Assembly: GCA_016194985.1 (NCBI GenBank)
Contig: JACQAK010000046.1
Span: 1-64,000, forward strand
Length of the DNA stretch: 64,000 nt
Direction: 5' to 3'
Source of the DNA: Bacteroidota bacterium
Lineage (GTDB): Bacteria; Bacteroidota; Bacteroidia; B-17B0; Aurantibacillaceae
In this document: piece after piece, positions 1 to 6,817 of the stretch
Position numbering within the stretch: the first letter of the stretch is position 1
How the letters are laid out: every line of letters begins with the position of its first letter
Program-made: the position numbers and the translations under genes
The notes under the pieces: generated by a model
Database searches by the model: none
What the model was told of the DNA's origin: nothing
What the model saw: the letters and a program-made list of their open reading frames with translations, nothing else

Positions 1-208
1 GGTCCTTCAAAAAATCGCCCAAGGCTTTACCAAGGGTACCTTCCGGAAACCCCTGTAATTCTTTTGCACTTAAATTCCAGTTCTTGTCGCTTGTGCCATA
101 ATTAAATACCATTGGACCAATCAGTCCTGCTACCAGGGAGGATGTTTTGACATGTAACCACATGACGTAATCGATAATGTTTTTGGATTGTTTACAGGTT
201 GTTTTCAT
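1..208 (-). CDS. Coq4-like protein, truncated by the window edge
   Basis: The start codon is at 206-208 and the frame stays open for 69 codons to the window edge, so the C-terminal two thirds are missing. The visible part contains LSAKELQGFPEGTLGKALG, which matches the N-terminal region of the complete Coq4-like protein encoded just upstream (LSSDDFLKFSEGSLGNAMG). The two are therefore tandem paralogues. Coq4 proteins act on the quinone head group in ubiquinone synthesis, but Bacteroidota normally make menaquinone, so the substrate here is unknown. It is the last visible gene of a minus-strand series and lies 56 bp beyond the membrane protein at 265-765. The metal-binding His residues would lie outside the window. 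Confidence 0.6.
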   Translation of the reverse strand, partial: MKTTCKQSKNIIDYVMWLHVKTSSLVAGLIGPMVFNYGTSDKNWNLSAKELQGFPEGTLGKALGDFLKD

Positions 209-264
209 ATTTACTGTTTTTAATTTTTGCCCGCCGATGTCGCTGATTTTCGCAGATCATACTT

Positions 265-765
265 TTAGATTGCATCTTTGTAAGCAGAGATATTTGTCGG
301 GAAATTGTTTTCTAATTGTTTAATCTGATATTTGATATACAATAATGGGATCACACCAAACAAACCAAAACAACAATCAATGATTTGATGGTAAATTGGA
401 ATCTCCCGGATTGGTCCGCAAATAAAAGCTAAGGGAAACACTGCTATACAAGCCACAATACCAACATTCACAATGAATTTATTTCGAACGGGGTTTTGAT
501 ATACGCCCACAAAAAATAATCCGATGATGATATGCGCAAAGGCTAACCAATCCGTACCATACAAAACAATGGAAGGTGTTTGATGAACCGAATGATAAAC
601 CGTTTTAATCCAATCATGAAAAAATAGTGGAAAGGCATTAATATGCGCTAACATAAAATCAACTTCGGTTACTAAAGGAAAAGCAGTAATACCGCTTAAG
701 GCTAAAAGAATAATAAATACGATCACGACTCTTCGGATGTTTTTGATGGATGCTGTTGTTTTCAT
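265..765 (-). CDS. Four-helix membrane protein of unknown function
   Basis: A 166-residue protein with about four hydrophobic segments (residues about 12-30, 70-90, 98-118 and 128-148). Segments such as TDWLAFAH and IDCCFGLFGVIPL look like family motifs, but I cannot name a family. Its start overlaps the stop of the Coq4-like gene upstream by four bases (ATGA), so the two are probably translationally coupled. It is sandwiched between two Coq4-like paralogues, which suggests a shared membrane-associated pathway. That role is inferred only from position. Confidence 0.75.
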   Translation of the reverse strand: MKTTASIKNIRRVVIVFIILLALSGITAFPLVTEVDFMLAHINAFPLFFHDWIKTVYHSVHQTPSIVLYGTDWLAFAHIIIGLFFVGVYQNPVRNKFIVNVGIVACIAVFPLAFICGPIREIPIYHQIIDCCFGLFGVIPLLYIKYQIKQLENNFPTNISAYKDAI

Positions 766-1268
766 AAGAATTGATTTTTAGTGAATACCCTGTTTTTTAA
801 TATTTGTAAATCTTCGTTGAGCAGATGTTTAAAATTCCAATCGCGAATAGCGGTGGCCTGTTTCCCTTTTTGGAAGGCTGTTTTGAATTCCCGAAAATGA
901 TTTGGGAATATGATTGTGGTAATAAGACACGTACCTACCGTAAAAAAAGAGGGCTTGCCATTACCCCATAAAAAGAACTGCATGGCCGCTTCATCAATCA
1001 CATTGGTTGAGTAACCCAACAACACATGAAATACATCATGACGCTCGGCTTTAGGAATAGGTTCAAAATGTTGTGATTTATAAAACTGTCCCATTGCATT
1101 TCCTAAGCTACCCTCACTAAATTTCAGGAAGTCATCGGAACTTAAATTCCAGGCTATACGATGCGCATTAAGTTTAGCATGAATGGGAACTCCTTTTTCT
1201 AATAACCATAATACCGCTTTGCCTCTGTAAGAGTTTTCGGATTGATAATGAATTTCTATTGGTTTCAT
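762..1268 (-). CDS. Coq4-like protein with complete metal-binding motif
   Basis: A 168-residue protein resembling the Coq4 family. It carries the family signature H-D-x2-H-x11-E: H77, D78, H81 and E93 (HDVFHVLLGYSTNVIDE). As in eukaryotic Coq4, a hydrophobic stretch and a charged C-terminal helix follow. In ubiquinone producers Coq4 acts at C1 of the ring. Bacteroidota generally lack ubiquinone, so the reaction here is unknown and could involve another quinone or lipid. It is shorter than eukaryotic Coq4 at the N-terminus and has no targeting sequence. It lies directly downstream of a winged-helix regulator and overlaps the next gene by four bases. The fold assignment is fairly secure; the function is open. 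Confidence 0.7.
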   Translation of the reverse strand: MKPIEIHYQSENSYRGKAVLWLLEKGVPIHAKLNAHRIAWNLSSDDFLKFSEGSLGNAMGQFYKSQHFEPIPKAERHDVFHVLLGYSTNVIDEAAMQFFLWGNGKPSFFTVGTCLITTIIFPNHFREFKTAFQKGKQATAIRDWNFKHLLNEDLQILKNRVFTKNQFL

Positions 1269-1322
1269 GTTTTTTATTTAAAAGCACTTTGAATTACAAA
1301 GTTTAAATTCAAAAAAAAGGAG

Positions 1323-1619
1323 TTAACGTCCTTTCAATAATTGCTCAAGCGCATCCAGGTGATCGTTAAAAGCCTTCATACCGACTTTAGTAACAGAGTA
1401 TGTTGTTAACGGTTTCTTACCTACAAACTCTTTTTTTACATGGATATAGCCTTCTTTTTCCAATGCGGTAATATGACTGGCCAAATTTCCATCCGTTAGC
1501 TCAAGCGTTTCTTTCATAGTACTAAAATCCACACTATCATTCACCATCAATACACTCATGATCCCTAAGCGGATACGATTCTCAAATGCTTTATTTAAAT
1601 TATGTATATATGACTTCAA
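1323..1619 (-). CDS. Winged-helix transcriptional regulator
   Basis: A 98-residue single-domain DNA-binding protein of the ArsR/MarR-like winged-helix type common in Bacteroidota. It has an N-terminal helix (FENRIRLGIMSVLM), a helix-turn-helix (FSTMKETLELTDGNLASHI) and a wing with a basic strand (VKKEFVGKKPLTTYSVT). No effector domain or metal-binding cysteines are visible, so the signal is unknown. It sits between a six-helix membrane protein and the Coq4-like genes on the same strand, and probably controls this cluster, perhaps including itself. Confidence 0.85.
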   Translation of the reverse strand: MKSYIHNLNKAFENRIRLGIMSVLMVNDSVDFSTMKETLELTDGNLASHITALEKEGYIHVKKEFVGKKPLTTYSVTKVGMKAFNDHLDALEQLLKGR

Positions 1620-1722
1620 TTACAAACTATTTATTTTAATAATGAATTCAGAGACTTTTTGACTCAAGGGAATCAAGACAGCCATCATTATCCCTTTCAT
1701 CTCTTCTGTCTCTTTAATCCTT

Positions 1723-2358
1723 CTATCCCTTTCTCTCGTACTTATACCACATGGTTGCTCCGTATACAATATGTAACACTCCAAAACCAAAGGCCCAATA
1801 TAATAATCCGTTCCCTAAATTAAAAACATTGATCAATCCCAATACGATTTCACAAATTCCAAAATAACGAATATCATCATACGTATATTTACTGGCATTT
1901 ACCAAAGCCAAACCATAAAACAACAACATGGCAGGCGCTATATATACAATTGTTCCATGATATAATAAAGCCATGCAAAACACACCACCGGCCAATAAAG
2001 GAATAGCCAGATTAATCAAAACTCTGAGAGCCGCATGATCAAATAAATGATGTCCTTCTCTTTTGGCTTTTCGGTTAGAGAAAAAATAAGCGGTAGAAAT
2101 AGACAACGCCAATACCACCGATGCAATTAAAATAAAGTTCAGATAAATGTCATTTCGATTGAGAGCACTTTCGCCTCCCCTCACCCAGGTATGGTATAAA
2201 GAATTTAAATACAGATAAGCAACTACCGCCCCTGCCAGAGCATATATTCCGGCAAACACACCCGATAAACCACTGAGTGATAAAAAACGGGTTGATTTCT
2301 TCATCATTTGGCGTATATCCTTTATCGCCTCGAGGTGTTCTGCGTTTTCTTTTGTCAT
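1723..2358 (-). CDS. Six-helix integral membrane protein
   Basis: A 211-residue protein. An amphipathic N-terminus (residues 1-25) is followed by about six transmembrane segments: 26-50, 70-95, 110-128, 132-152, 165-185 and 188-205. No catalytic motif is visible. It is the first gene of the minus-strand series, 103 bp upstream of a winged-helix regulator. In Bacteroidota, small winged-helix regulators often sit beside such membrane proteins, which may act as a sensor or stress partner. That reading comes from general knowledge and context, not from a motif here. Confidence 0.75.
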   Translation of the reverse strand: MTKENAEHLEAIKDIRQMMKKSTRFLSLSGLSGVFAGIYALAGAVVAYLYLNSLYHTWVRGGESALNRNDIYLNFILIASVVLALSISTAYFFSNRKAKREGHHLFDHAALRVLINLAIPLLAGGVFCMALLYHGTIVYIAPAMLLFYGLALVNASKYTYDDIRYFGICEIVLGLINVFNLGNGLLYWAFGFGVLHIVYGATMWYKYERKG

Positions 2359-2490
2359 ACTAAAAGCACTTTGTAATACAAAGTTATAATTAATTTTGAT
2401 AGCTGCAATTTATTTTAACGTTTTTTTGAAGTTTTTTAACCGCCACTGCGCAAAGTGAAATTCTAAGTAGGCAAAAAGGAAGAAATTTTC

Positions 2491-2498
2491 TACATTTG
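2491..2498 (+). promoter_or_regulatory. Bacteroidota -7 promoter box TACATTTG
   Basis: TACATTTG matches the Bacteroidota sigma-A -7 consensus TAnnTTTG exactly and lies 21 bp before the antitoxin ATG at 2520. No clear TTG at -33 is visible. It supports starting the antitoxin at the ATG and not at the upstream TTG, which overlaps this box. Confidence 0.6.
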
Positions 2499-2519
2499 TT
2501 AGAAGCAAAAATATTAATC

Positions 2520-2735
2520 ATGCAACAATTACTTTTAAATATAAGCGATGCATCTAAAGTTGACAAATTAATGAATCTTTTGAATTCTCTTAATTATGTT
2601 AAGATTGAATCTTATACCGAAGAAAACATTGTTGTATCTGAAAAGGAAAAAACTTTGATTCGTAATAGAGTTAAAAATGCCAAACCAGAGGATTTTAAAA
2701 ACTGGGATGAATTTATTGACTCTTTTGAATTATAG
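2520..2735 (+). CDS. Antitoxin of a type II toxin-antitoxin pair
   Basis: A 71-residue protein when started at the ATG; an in-frame TTG at 2496 lies inside the likely promoter and is rejected. The acidic C-terminus (KPEDFKNWDEFIDSFEL) and small size are typical of antitoxins that wrap a RelE/ParE toxin. The N-terminal half resembles the beta-strand and helix region of Bacteroidota addiction antitoxins. It ends six bases before the toxin start, so the two are cotranscribed. Such antitoxins usually neutralise the toxin and repress their own promoter. The family name is not certain. Confidence 0.75.
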   Translation: MQQLLLNISDASKVDKLMNLLNSLNYVKIESYTEENIVVSEKEKTLIRNRVKNAKPEDFKNWDEFIDSFEL

Positions 2736-2741
2736 GATGTC

Positions 2742-3041
2742 ATGAAGAAATTCAAAGTTGTCATTCTTTCGGAAGCACAAAACGATCTTAGATATGCTAT
2801 TGACTATTATTCTAAAATAGATATTAAATTAGCAAAACGTTTTTTAAAAGCTACGAAAACAACCGTCAATGATTTGAAGAAAATGCCTCTATTTCAAATT
2901 AAGTACGACCAAATAAGACTTCGCATCATTCAAAAGTTCCCCTACACTATTCATTATTTGGTCAATGAAAGGAATCAAACCATTTTCATTTATGGTATTA
3001 GATACGCGACTTCTGACCCCAAAACATGGCCAAAGCCTTAA
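2742..3041 (+). CDS. RelE/ParE-type toxin
   Basis: A 99-residue basic protein with the RelE/ParE layout: N-terminal strand and helices (VVILSEAQNDLRYAIDYY), a basic strand region (RLRIIQKFPYTIHYLV) and a C-terminal strand (IFIYGIRYATSDPKTW) similar to the usual FHTSRDPxxW ending. Members block translation by mRNA cleavage, or poison gyrase. The sequence alone does not tell which. It is of full length for the family and appears intact, unlike the related toxin at 17.3 kb. Confidence 0.85.
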   Translation: MKKFKVVILSEAQNDLRYAIDYYSKIDIKLAKRFLKATKTTVNDLKKMPLFQIKYDQIRLRIIQKFPYTIHYLVNERNQTIFIYGIRYATSDPKTWPKP

Positions 3042-3201
3042 GTTTGAAGACTAAAATGAAAAAAATAGGAGCAAGGCTAATAAATTTTACTTTCTTCAAG
3101 TCTAATCACTCTGATACTTTTCTTTTAAAGAACCTTCTTATGTCTAAATTTAATTCAAATTGACTATATAATACTTTATTAAATTTCCCTACCTTCATCC
3201 C

Positions 3202-3618
3202 ATGGCAAGAATTATGGCAATAGATTATGGTAGCAAACGCGTTGGTATTGCGGTTACCGACCCTTTACAAATTATTGCCTCCGGTTTAACTACCGTACAT
3301 AGTAAAGACCTTATGGCTTATCTGGAAGCTTACTTAAAAAAAGAAACTGTAGAATGTATTGTCGTAGGTGAACCAAAGACCTTACAAAATGAAGCCTCGG
3401 ATAGTGCCCGTTTTATTGATCCTTTTGTTACGCATCTGACACGTAAATTTCCACATATTAAAATAGCCCGTTACGATGAGCGCTTTACCTCTACCCTTGC
3501 CCATCAAACCATGCTGATGGGTGGTTTAAAAAAGAAAGACAGAGCCAATAAAGATACCGTGGATATGGTAAGCGCTACGATTATTTTGCAGGATTATTTA
3601 TCTTTTATGGGTAAATAG
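3202..3618 (+). CDS. ruvX: RuvX/YqgF RNase H-fold protein
   Basis: A 138-residue protein of the YqgF family, described as a Holliday junction resolvase-like nuclease and also linked to pre-16S rRNA 5' end processing. It shows the RNase H-fold acidic residues in order: the first strand IMAIDYGSKRVGIA (Asp7), VVGEP near residue 57, YDERFTS near residue 97 and a C-terminal DTVDMVSA helix. The length is normal. An imperfect -7 box lies just before the ATG. It is a stand-alone gene facing the saccharopine dehydrogenase and shares a hairpin terminator with it. Confidence 0.93.
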   Translation: MARIMAIDYGSKRVGIAVTDPLQIIASGLTTVHSKDLMAYLEAYLKKETVECIVVGEPKTLQNEASDSARFIDPFVTHLTRKFPHIKIARYDERFTSTLAHQTMLMGGLKKKDRANKDTVDMVSATIILQDYLSFMGK

Positions 3619-3681
3619 TCGTTATAACGAATAGCTGTTCGGCAACGACGGAATATCAAACTTAATATAGAGTTATTTGAA

Positions 3682-3707
3682 ATTGCTTCACTGCGTTTGC
3701 AATGACG
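3682..3707. repeat. Short REP-like palindromic unit
   Basis: A short interrupted inverted repeat built around ATTGC...GCAAT and ending in AATGACG, in the gap between ruvX and the saccharopine dehydrogenase. It resembles the dispersed intergenic palindromes seen in many bacterial genomes and shares TTGCAATGAC with the larger palindromic element near 16.2 kb (the stretch there is ATTGCAATGACAG). Confidence 0.4.
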
Positions 3708-3712
3708 AAAAC

Positions 3713-3752
3713 AAAAAAGGCCTTGTTTTCACAAAGCCTTTATTTTATTTTT
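3713..3752. terminator. Bidirectional hairpin terminator
   Basis: AAAGGC (3716-3721) pairs with GCCTTT (3736-3741), and the inner bases TTG/CAA extend the stem. It is flanked by an A-run on the left and a T-rich stretch on the right, so it can end transcription from ruvX on the plus strand and from the saccharopine dehydrogenase on the minus strand. Confidence 0.75.
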
Positions 3753-5073
3753 CTGTTTCAGTAAATATCACATTTAACGTTTCTAACTCACTCAACAAAG
3801 GTTCGTAAATTTCTTTTACCATGGGCGTTTGTATACCGTACAATCTAAATTTACCGGTTAAGAAATTTTTAATGGTAATTGCTAATGGCAAACCCACTGT
3901 TTTTGCCATGGCAGTGTGCACTTCATCATCGCCAATCACTACTAAGGACGATTCTAATTTTTTACCGGCGCCATTCAGGGTGTATTCAAATTGATGCTGC
4001 ATCACAATCATATCTTTATCTCCCGGTTTCAATAACCATTTTTCTTCCAGTAAGTTTTGAAGTAATTCTGCAGGAGATCCTTCTTTCAAGGTAATTTTTC
4101 TGTTTGAAAACAATTCCAGAAATTCAAGTTTAGCAATCACCTCAGCATCCATATCAGAACCCATAAAAGCAATTAATTTTTCTTTTACTGAAGCTGTTCC
4201 TTTAGGTAAGAACGATTCCAATAAATCAGTATAAGTTAGCGTGTTGGCATTTTTGATTTTATAGGTATCATCCGTTAAGCCCAGTTTCACAAATACATTC
4301 CATGCTTTGCAATAACCTGGCATACGCAAAGTTCCTCTCAGCATCGTTTTTGCGTCATCTAAGCCATAAGGTTCTTTATAACCAATACTATCACGGTTTG
4401 CATATGCATCAAACTTGCCGTAGCCCTCTACTTCAATAGTTTCTATTTGAGTATAAATGCGGTTATATGGAATGAATTTCAATTTACCTTCTTCAATAAA
4501 CTGTGCCGTGCCCTGCCCTGCCAAAATCACATTACGAGGATTCCAGCTAAATTTATACCCCCACGGATTATCATTGCTTTCGGGTGCTACCAGGCCACCA
4601 CAAAACGATTTAAAGCTGGTAACTTTTCCTCCCTTATGCTGTATCTCGTGAATGACCTTCATGGCAGAAGCATGATCTATTCCCGGATCCAGACCGCATT
4701 CGTTCAATAATAACAATTTTTTTTGTTTGGCTTCTGCATCCAGCTCCTTCATATCCTGACTCACATAACTGGCCGTAGCAATATGCTTTCCTAATCGCAC
4801 ACAATCCCGTGCCACATCACCGTGCATAAATGCCGGAAGCATTGATACCACAAAGTCTGACTGTTTTATCAATTCCTCTCTCAATGCAACGTTTGCTACA
4901 TCAAACTCTACAGCAGTTGCTACATCTTTGTATTTACTAATTTTAGATTCAACAGCCTGTTTGTTGGCATCAGCAATGGTAACATGCCAGGCATATGTTT
5001 TTGCATTCGATAAAAAATAATCGATTAAACTTGAAGAAGAGCGCCCGGCGCCAATAATTAATATTTTGCTCAT
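3745..5073 (-). CDS. Saccharopine dehydrogenase family oxidoreductase
   Basis: A 442-residue protein. The N-terminal Rossmann domain has the nucleotide motif ILIIGAGRSSSS (residues 4-15) and is followed by the saccharopine dehydrogenase domain with NECGLDPGIDHASAM. Such enzymes interconvert saccharopine with lysine or glutamate plus the corresponding oxo acid or semialdehyde, using NAD(P). In Bacteroidota they are usually assigned to lysine breakdown. No partner enzyme of that pathway lies beside it. The length is normal and no active-site gap is apparent. Substrate specificity is inferred from family only. Confidence 0.85.
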   Translation of the reverse strand: MSKILIIGAGRSSSSLIDYFLSNAKTYAWHVTIADANKQAVESKISKYKDVATAVEFDVANVALREELIKQSDFVVSMLPAFMHGDVARDCVRLGKHIATASYVSQDMKELDAEAKQKKLLLLNECGLDPGIDHASAMKVIHEIQHKGGKVTSFKSFCGGLVAPESNDNPWGYKFSWNPRNVILAGQGTAQFIEEGKLKFIPYNRIYTQIETIEVEGYGKFDAYANRDSIGYKEPYGLDDAKTMLRGTLRMPGYCKAWNVFVKLGLTDDTYKIKNANTLTYTDLLESFLPKGTASVKEKLIAFMGSDMDAEVIAKLEFLELFSNRKITLKEGSPAELLQNLLEEKWLLKPGDKDMIVMQHQFEYTLNGAGKKLESSLVVIGDDEVHTAMAKTVGLPLAITIKNFLTGKFRLYGIQTPMVKEIYEPLLSELETLNVIFTETEK

Positions 5074-5100
5074 AAACTAAATTCTGCACAAAAATAACCT

Positions 5101-5108
5101 TAAATTTG
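5101..5108 (+). promoter_or_regulatory. -7 promoter box TAAATTTG
   Basis: An exact match to TAnnTTTG, 17 bp before the ATG of the DUF4476 gene. A TTG at 5076-5078 lies 22 bp upstream and could serve as the -33 element, slightly further than usual. Confidence 0.6.
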
Positions 5109-5125
5109 TTATCAAAACAGATAAT

Positions 5126-6229
5126 ATGTTTCAAAAGATCAAAGTCCTTATTTATCTTCTTTTTTGTGGACTTGTTGTTCAATCTCAAAACAATTCGCTG
5201 GTGATATTTAGTGAAACAGGTCATCCGTTTTATTTATCCGTAAATCATGAGAAAATTAATAAAACTGCCCAATCGGATATCAAAGTATATAACCTTTCTA
5301 CGGGTTGGAATTTTATAGAAATCAAGATTCCCGGCATCATTAAAGAATTACGGTTTAAAGATTCGATTTTGCTTAGCACTAAATCAAAATTTTTAAATAA
5401 TGAATTTACGTATGTGCTAAAAGAGAAAGATGATAAACTGTCTCTGCAATTCAAATCCGTATCCAAGCAATCGGGACCGGAAACCCCACCTGTTCCGGAA
5501 GCGCCTAAAGAAACTGCTCCTTTGGTTGACAACAGCATATATGGTAACTTATATAAATCAGTTAAAAACAAACCTGTGTTTTATAATAACTTTGATTCCA
5601 TAACAGGCACCTGTAAAACAATATTAACCAGTAAAGAAATAAATTATGCTCTTAATCTCCTGCATGGTGTAAATGATACAGAAACGGAATACAGATATCT
5701 CAGTAAAATTATTGATTATAATTGCTTATCAGTGGGGCAATTAAAATCACTTCTGGAGTTATCCTCCATTGATATGGATAGATTAAATCTGGCAAAAAAA
5801 GCATATACACGGATAACCGATAAAGAAAATATCAATCAGATTTTACCTGTATTTAAATACCCCACTATGAAAGAGTCTTATATGTCTTTTTTAAAAGACG
5901 AAGAGAATAAGCTCAAACAAAAAAAATTACAATGTAAAGTACCTGCTGATGATCAACAATTTGAAAGGGTGTACACAAAAATAAAGACCACCGCATACGA
6001 AAATGAAAAATTAACTATTTCTAAAAAATTATTGGTAGATGTTTGCTTATCAAGTTCTCAAATAAAAAAGATTGGCGAATTGTTTACTCATGACAGAGAA
6101 AAACTGGAATATATGAAATATGCATTGAATGTTTTAACGGACAAAGAAAATGTGGTTTCACTGTCCGATGAGTTTCAGTTTCAGGGAACCAAAGATGAAT
6201 TTTTAAACTATATTACCCATCAACAATGA
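5126..6229 (+). CDS. Secreted DUF4476 protein with duplicated domain
   Basis: A 367-residue protein with an N-terminal signal peptide (residues 1-20). The C-terminal 95 residues are a clear DUF4476 domain (FERVYTKIKTTAYENEKL, CLSSSQIKKIGELFTHDREK, LTDKENVVSLSDEF). A Pro-rich linker lies near residues 115-135. Between about residues 145 and 260 is a degenerate copy of the same domain (CLSVGQLKSLLELSSIDMDR, ITDKENINQILPVF). DUF4476 is common in Bacteroidota envelope proteins and has no known activity. The stop overlaps the start of the DUF423 gene by four bases. Confidence 0.85.
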   Translation: MFQKIKVLIYLLFCGLVVQSQNNSLVIFSETGHPFYLSVNHEKINKTAQSDIKVYNLSTGWNFIEIKIPGIIKELRFKDSILLSTKSKFLNNEFTYVLKEKDDKLSLQFKSVSKQSGPETPPVPEAPKETAPLVDNSIYGNLYKSVKNKPVFYNNFDSITGTCKTILTSKEINYALNLLHGVNDTETEYRYLSKIIDYNCLSVGQLKSLLELSSIDMDRLNLAKKAYTRITDKENINQILPVFKYPTMKESYMSFLKDEENKLKQKKLQCKVPADDQQFERVYTKIKTTAYENEKLTISKKLLVDVCLSSSQIKKIGELFTHDREKLEYMKYALNVLTDKENVVSLSDEFQFQGTKDEFLNYITHQQ

Positions 6230-6642
6230 ATTCAAAAAAAACAGTAATCATCGGCTTATTAGGTGCCATTGCAGTGGCTTTAGGAGCTTTAGGGGCTCAT
6301 TTCTTAAAAGGGAAACTTTCTACTGGTTTAATTACACCCGATCAGTTGAACGGTTTTGATACCGCTGTAAAATATCAGATGTATCATGTTTTGGCAATGC
6401 TGGCATTAGTGCTTCTTTCAAAACAATCGTCACATCAATATATTACCAGGGCATATTACTGCTTTCTGATAGGCATCATCCTATTTTCAGGATCTCTCTA
6501 TATTTTATGCACCCGAAACCTCTTCGGGGCCGATTGGTTAAAAATTTTGGGGCCAATCACGCCTATCGGAGGGTTATTCTTTATTGCAGGATGGCTTTTT
6601 TTAGCATTAACCGGAATAAAAAAAGAAAGCCGGCAAAATTAA
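6226..6642 (+). CDS. DUF423 family membrane protein
   Basis: A 138-residue protein with four transmembrane segments. The DUF423 (YgdD-like) signature is seen as GAIAVALGALGAHFLK at the first helix, FDTAVKYQMYHVLAML before the second and ILGPITPIGGLFFIAGW at the last. The function of the family is unknown. It overlaps the DUF4476 gene (ATGA) and is probably cotranslated with it. Confidence 0.92.
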   Translation: MNSKKTVIIGLLGAIAVALGALGAHFLKGKLSTGLITPDQLNGFDTAVKYQMYHVLAMLALVLLSKQSSHQYITRAYYCFLIGIILFSGSLYILCTRNLFGADWLKILGPITPIGGLFFIAGWLFLALTGIKKESRQN

Positions 6643-6817
6643 AATCCCTGGCCTTTTTCCACTAAATTCATCATACAGATAAAAGCCTGTATTTTCCCTC
6701 CTAGTAGCGCATTTTTACAGGTAAATCTCCCCTACATTAATATTCTGTTAATTTTCTGTAGTTTCTCAAAAAAAAGAGAAAAATACTTATCTTGGAGAGT
6801 TCTAAAACACGAAAGAG

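Noticed and set aside
3057-3164. A 35-codon open frame between the toxin and ruvX
   Set aside because: No start signal, no recognisable protein, and the base composition is that of intergenic DNA.
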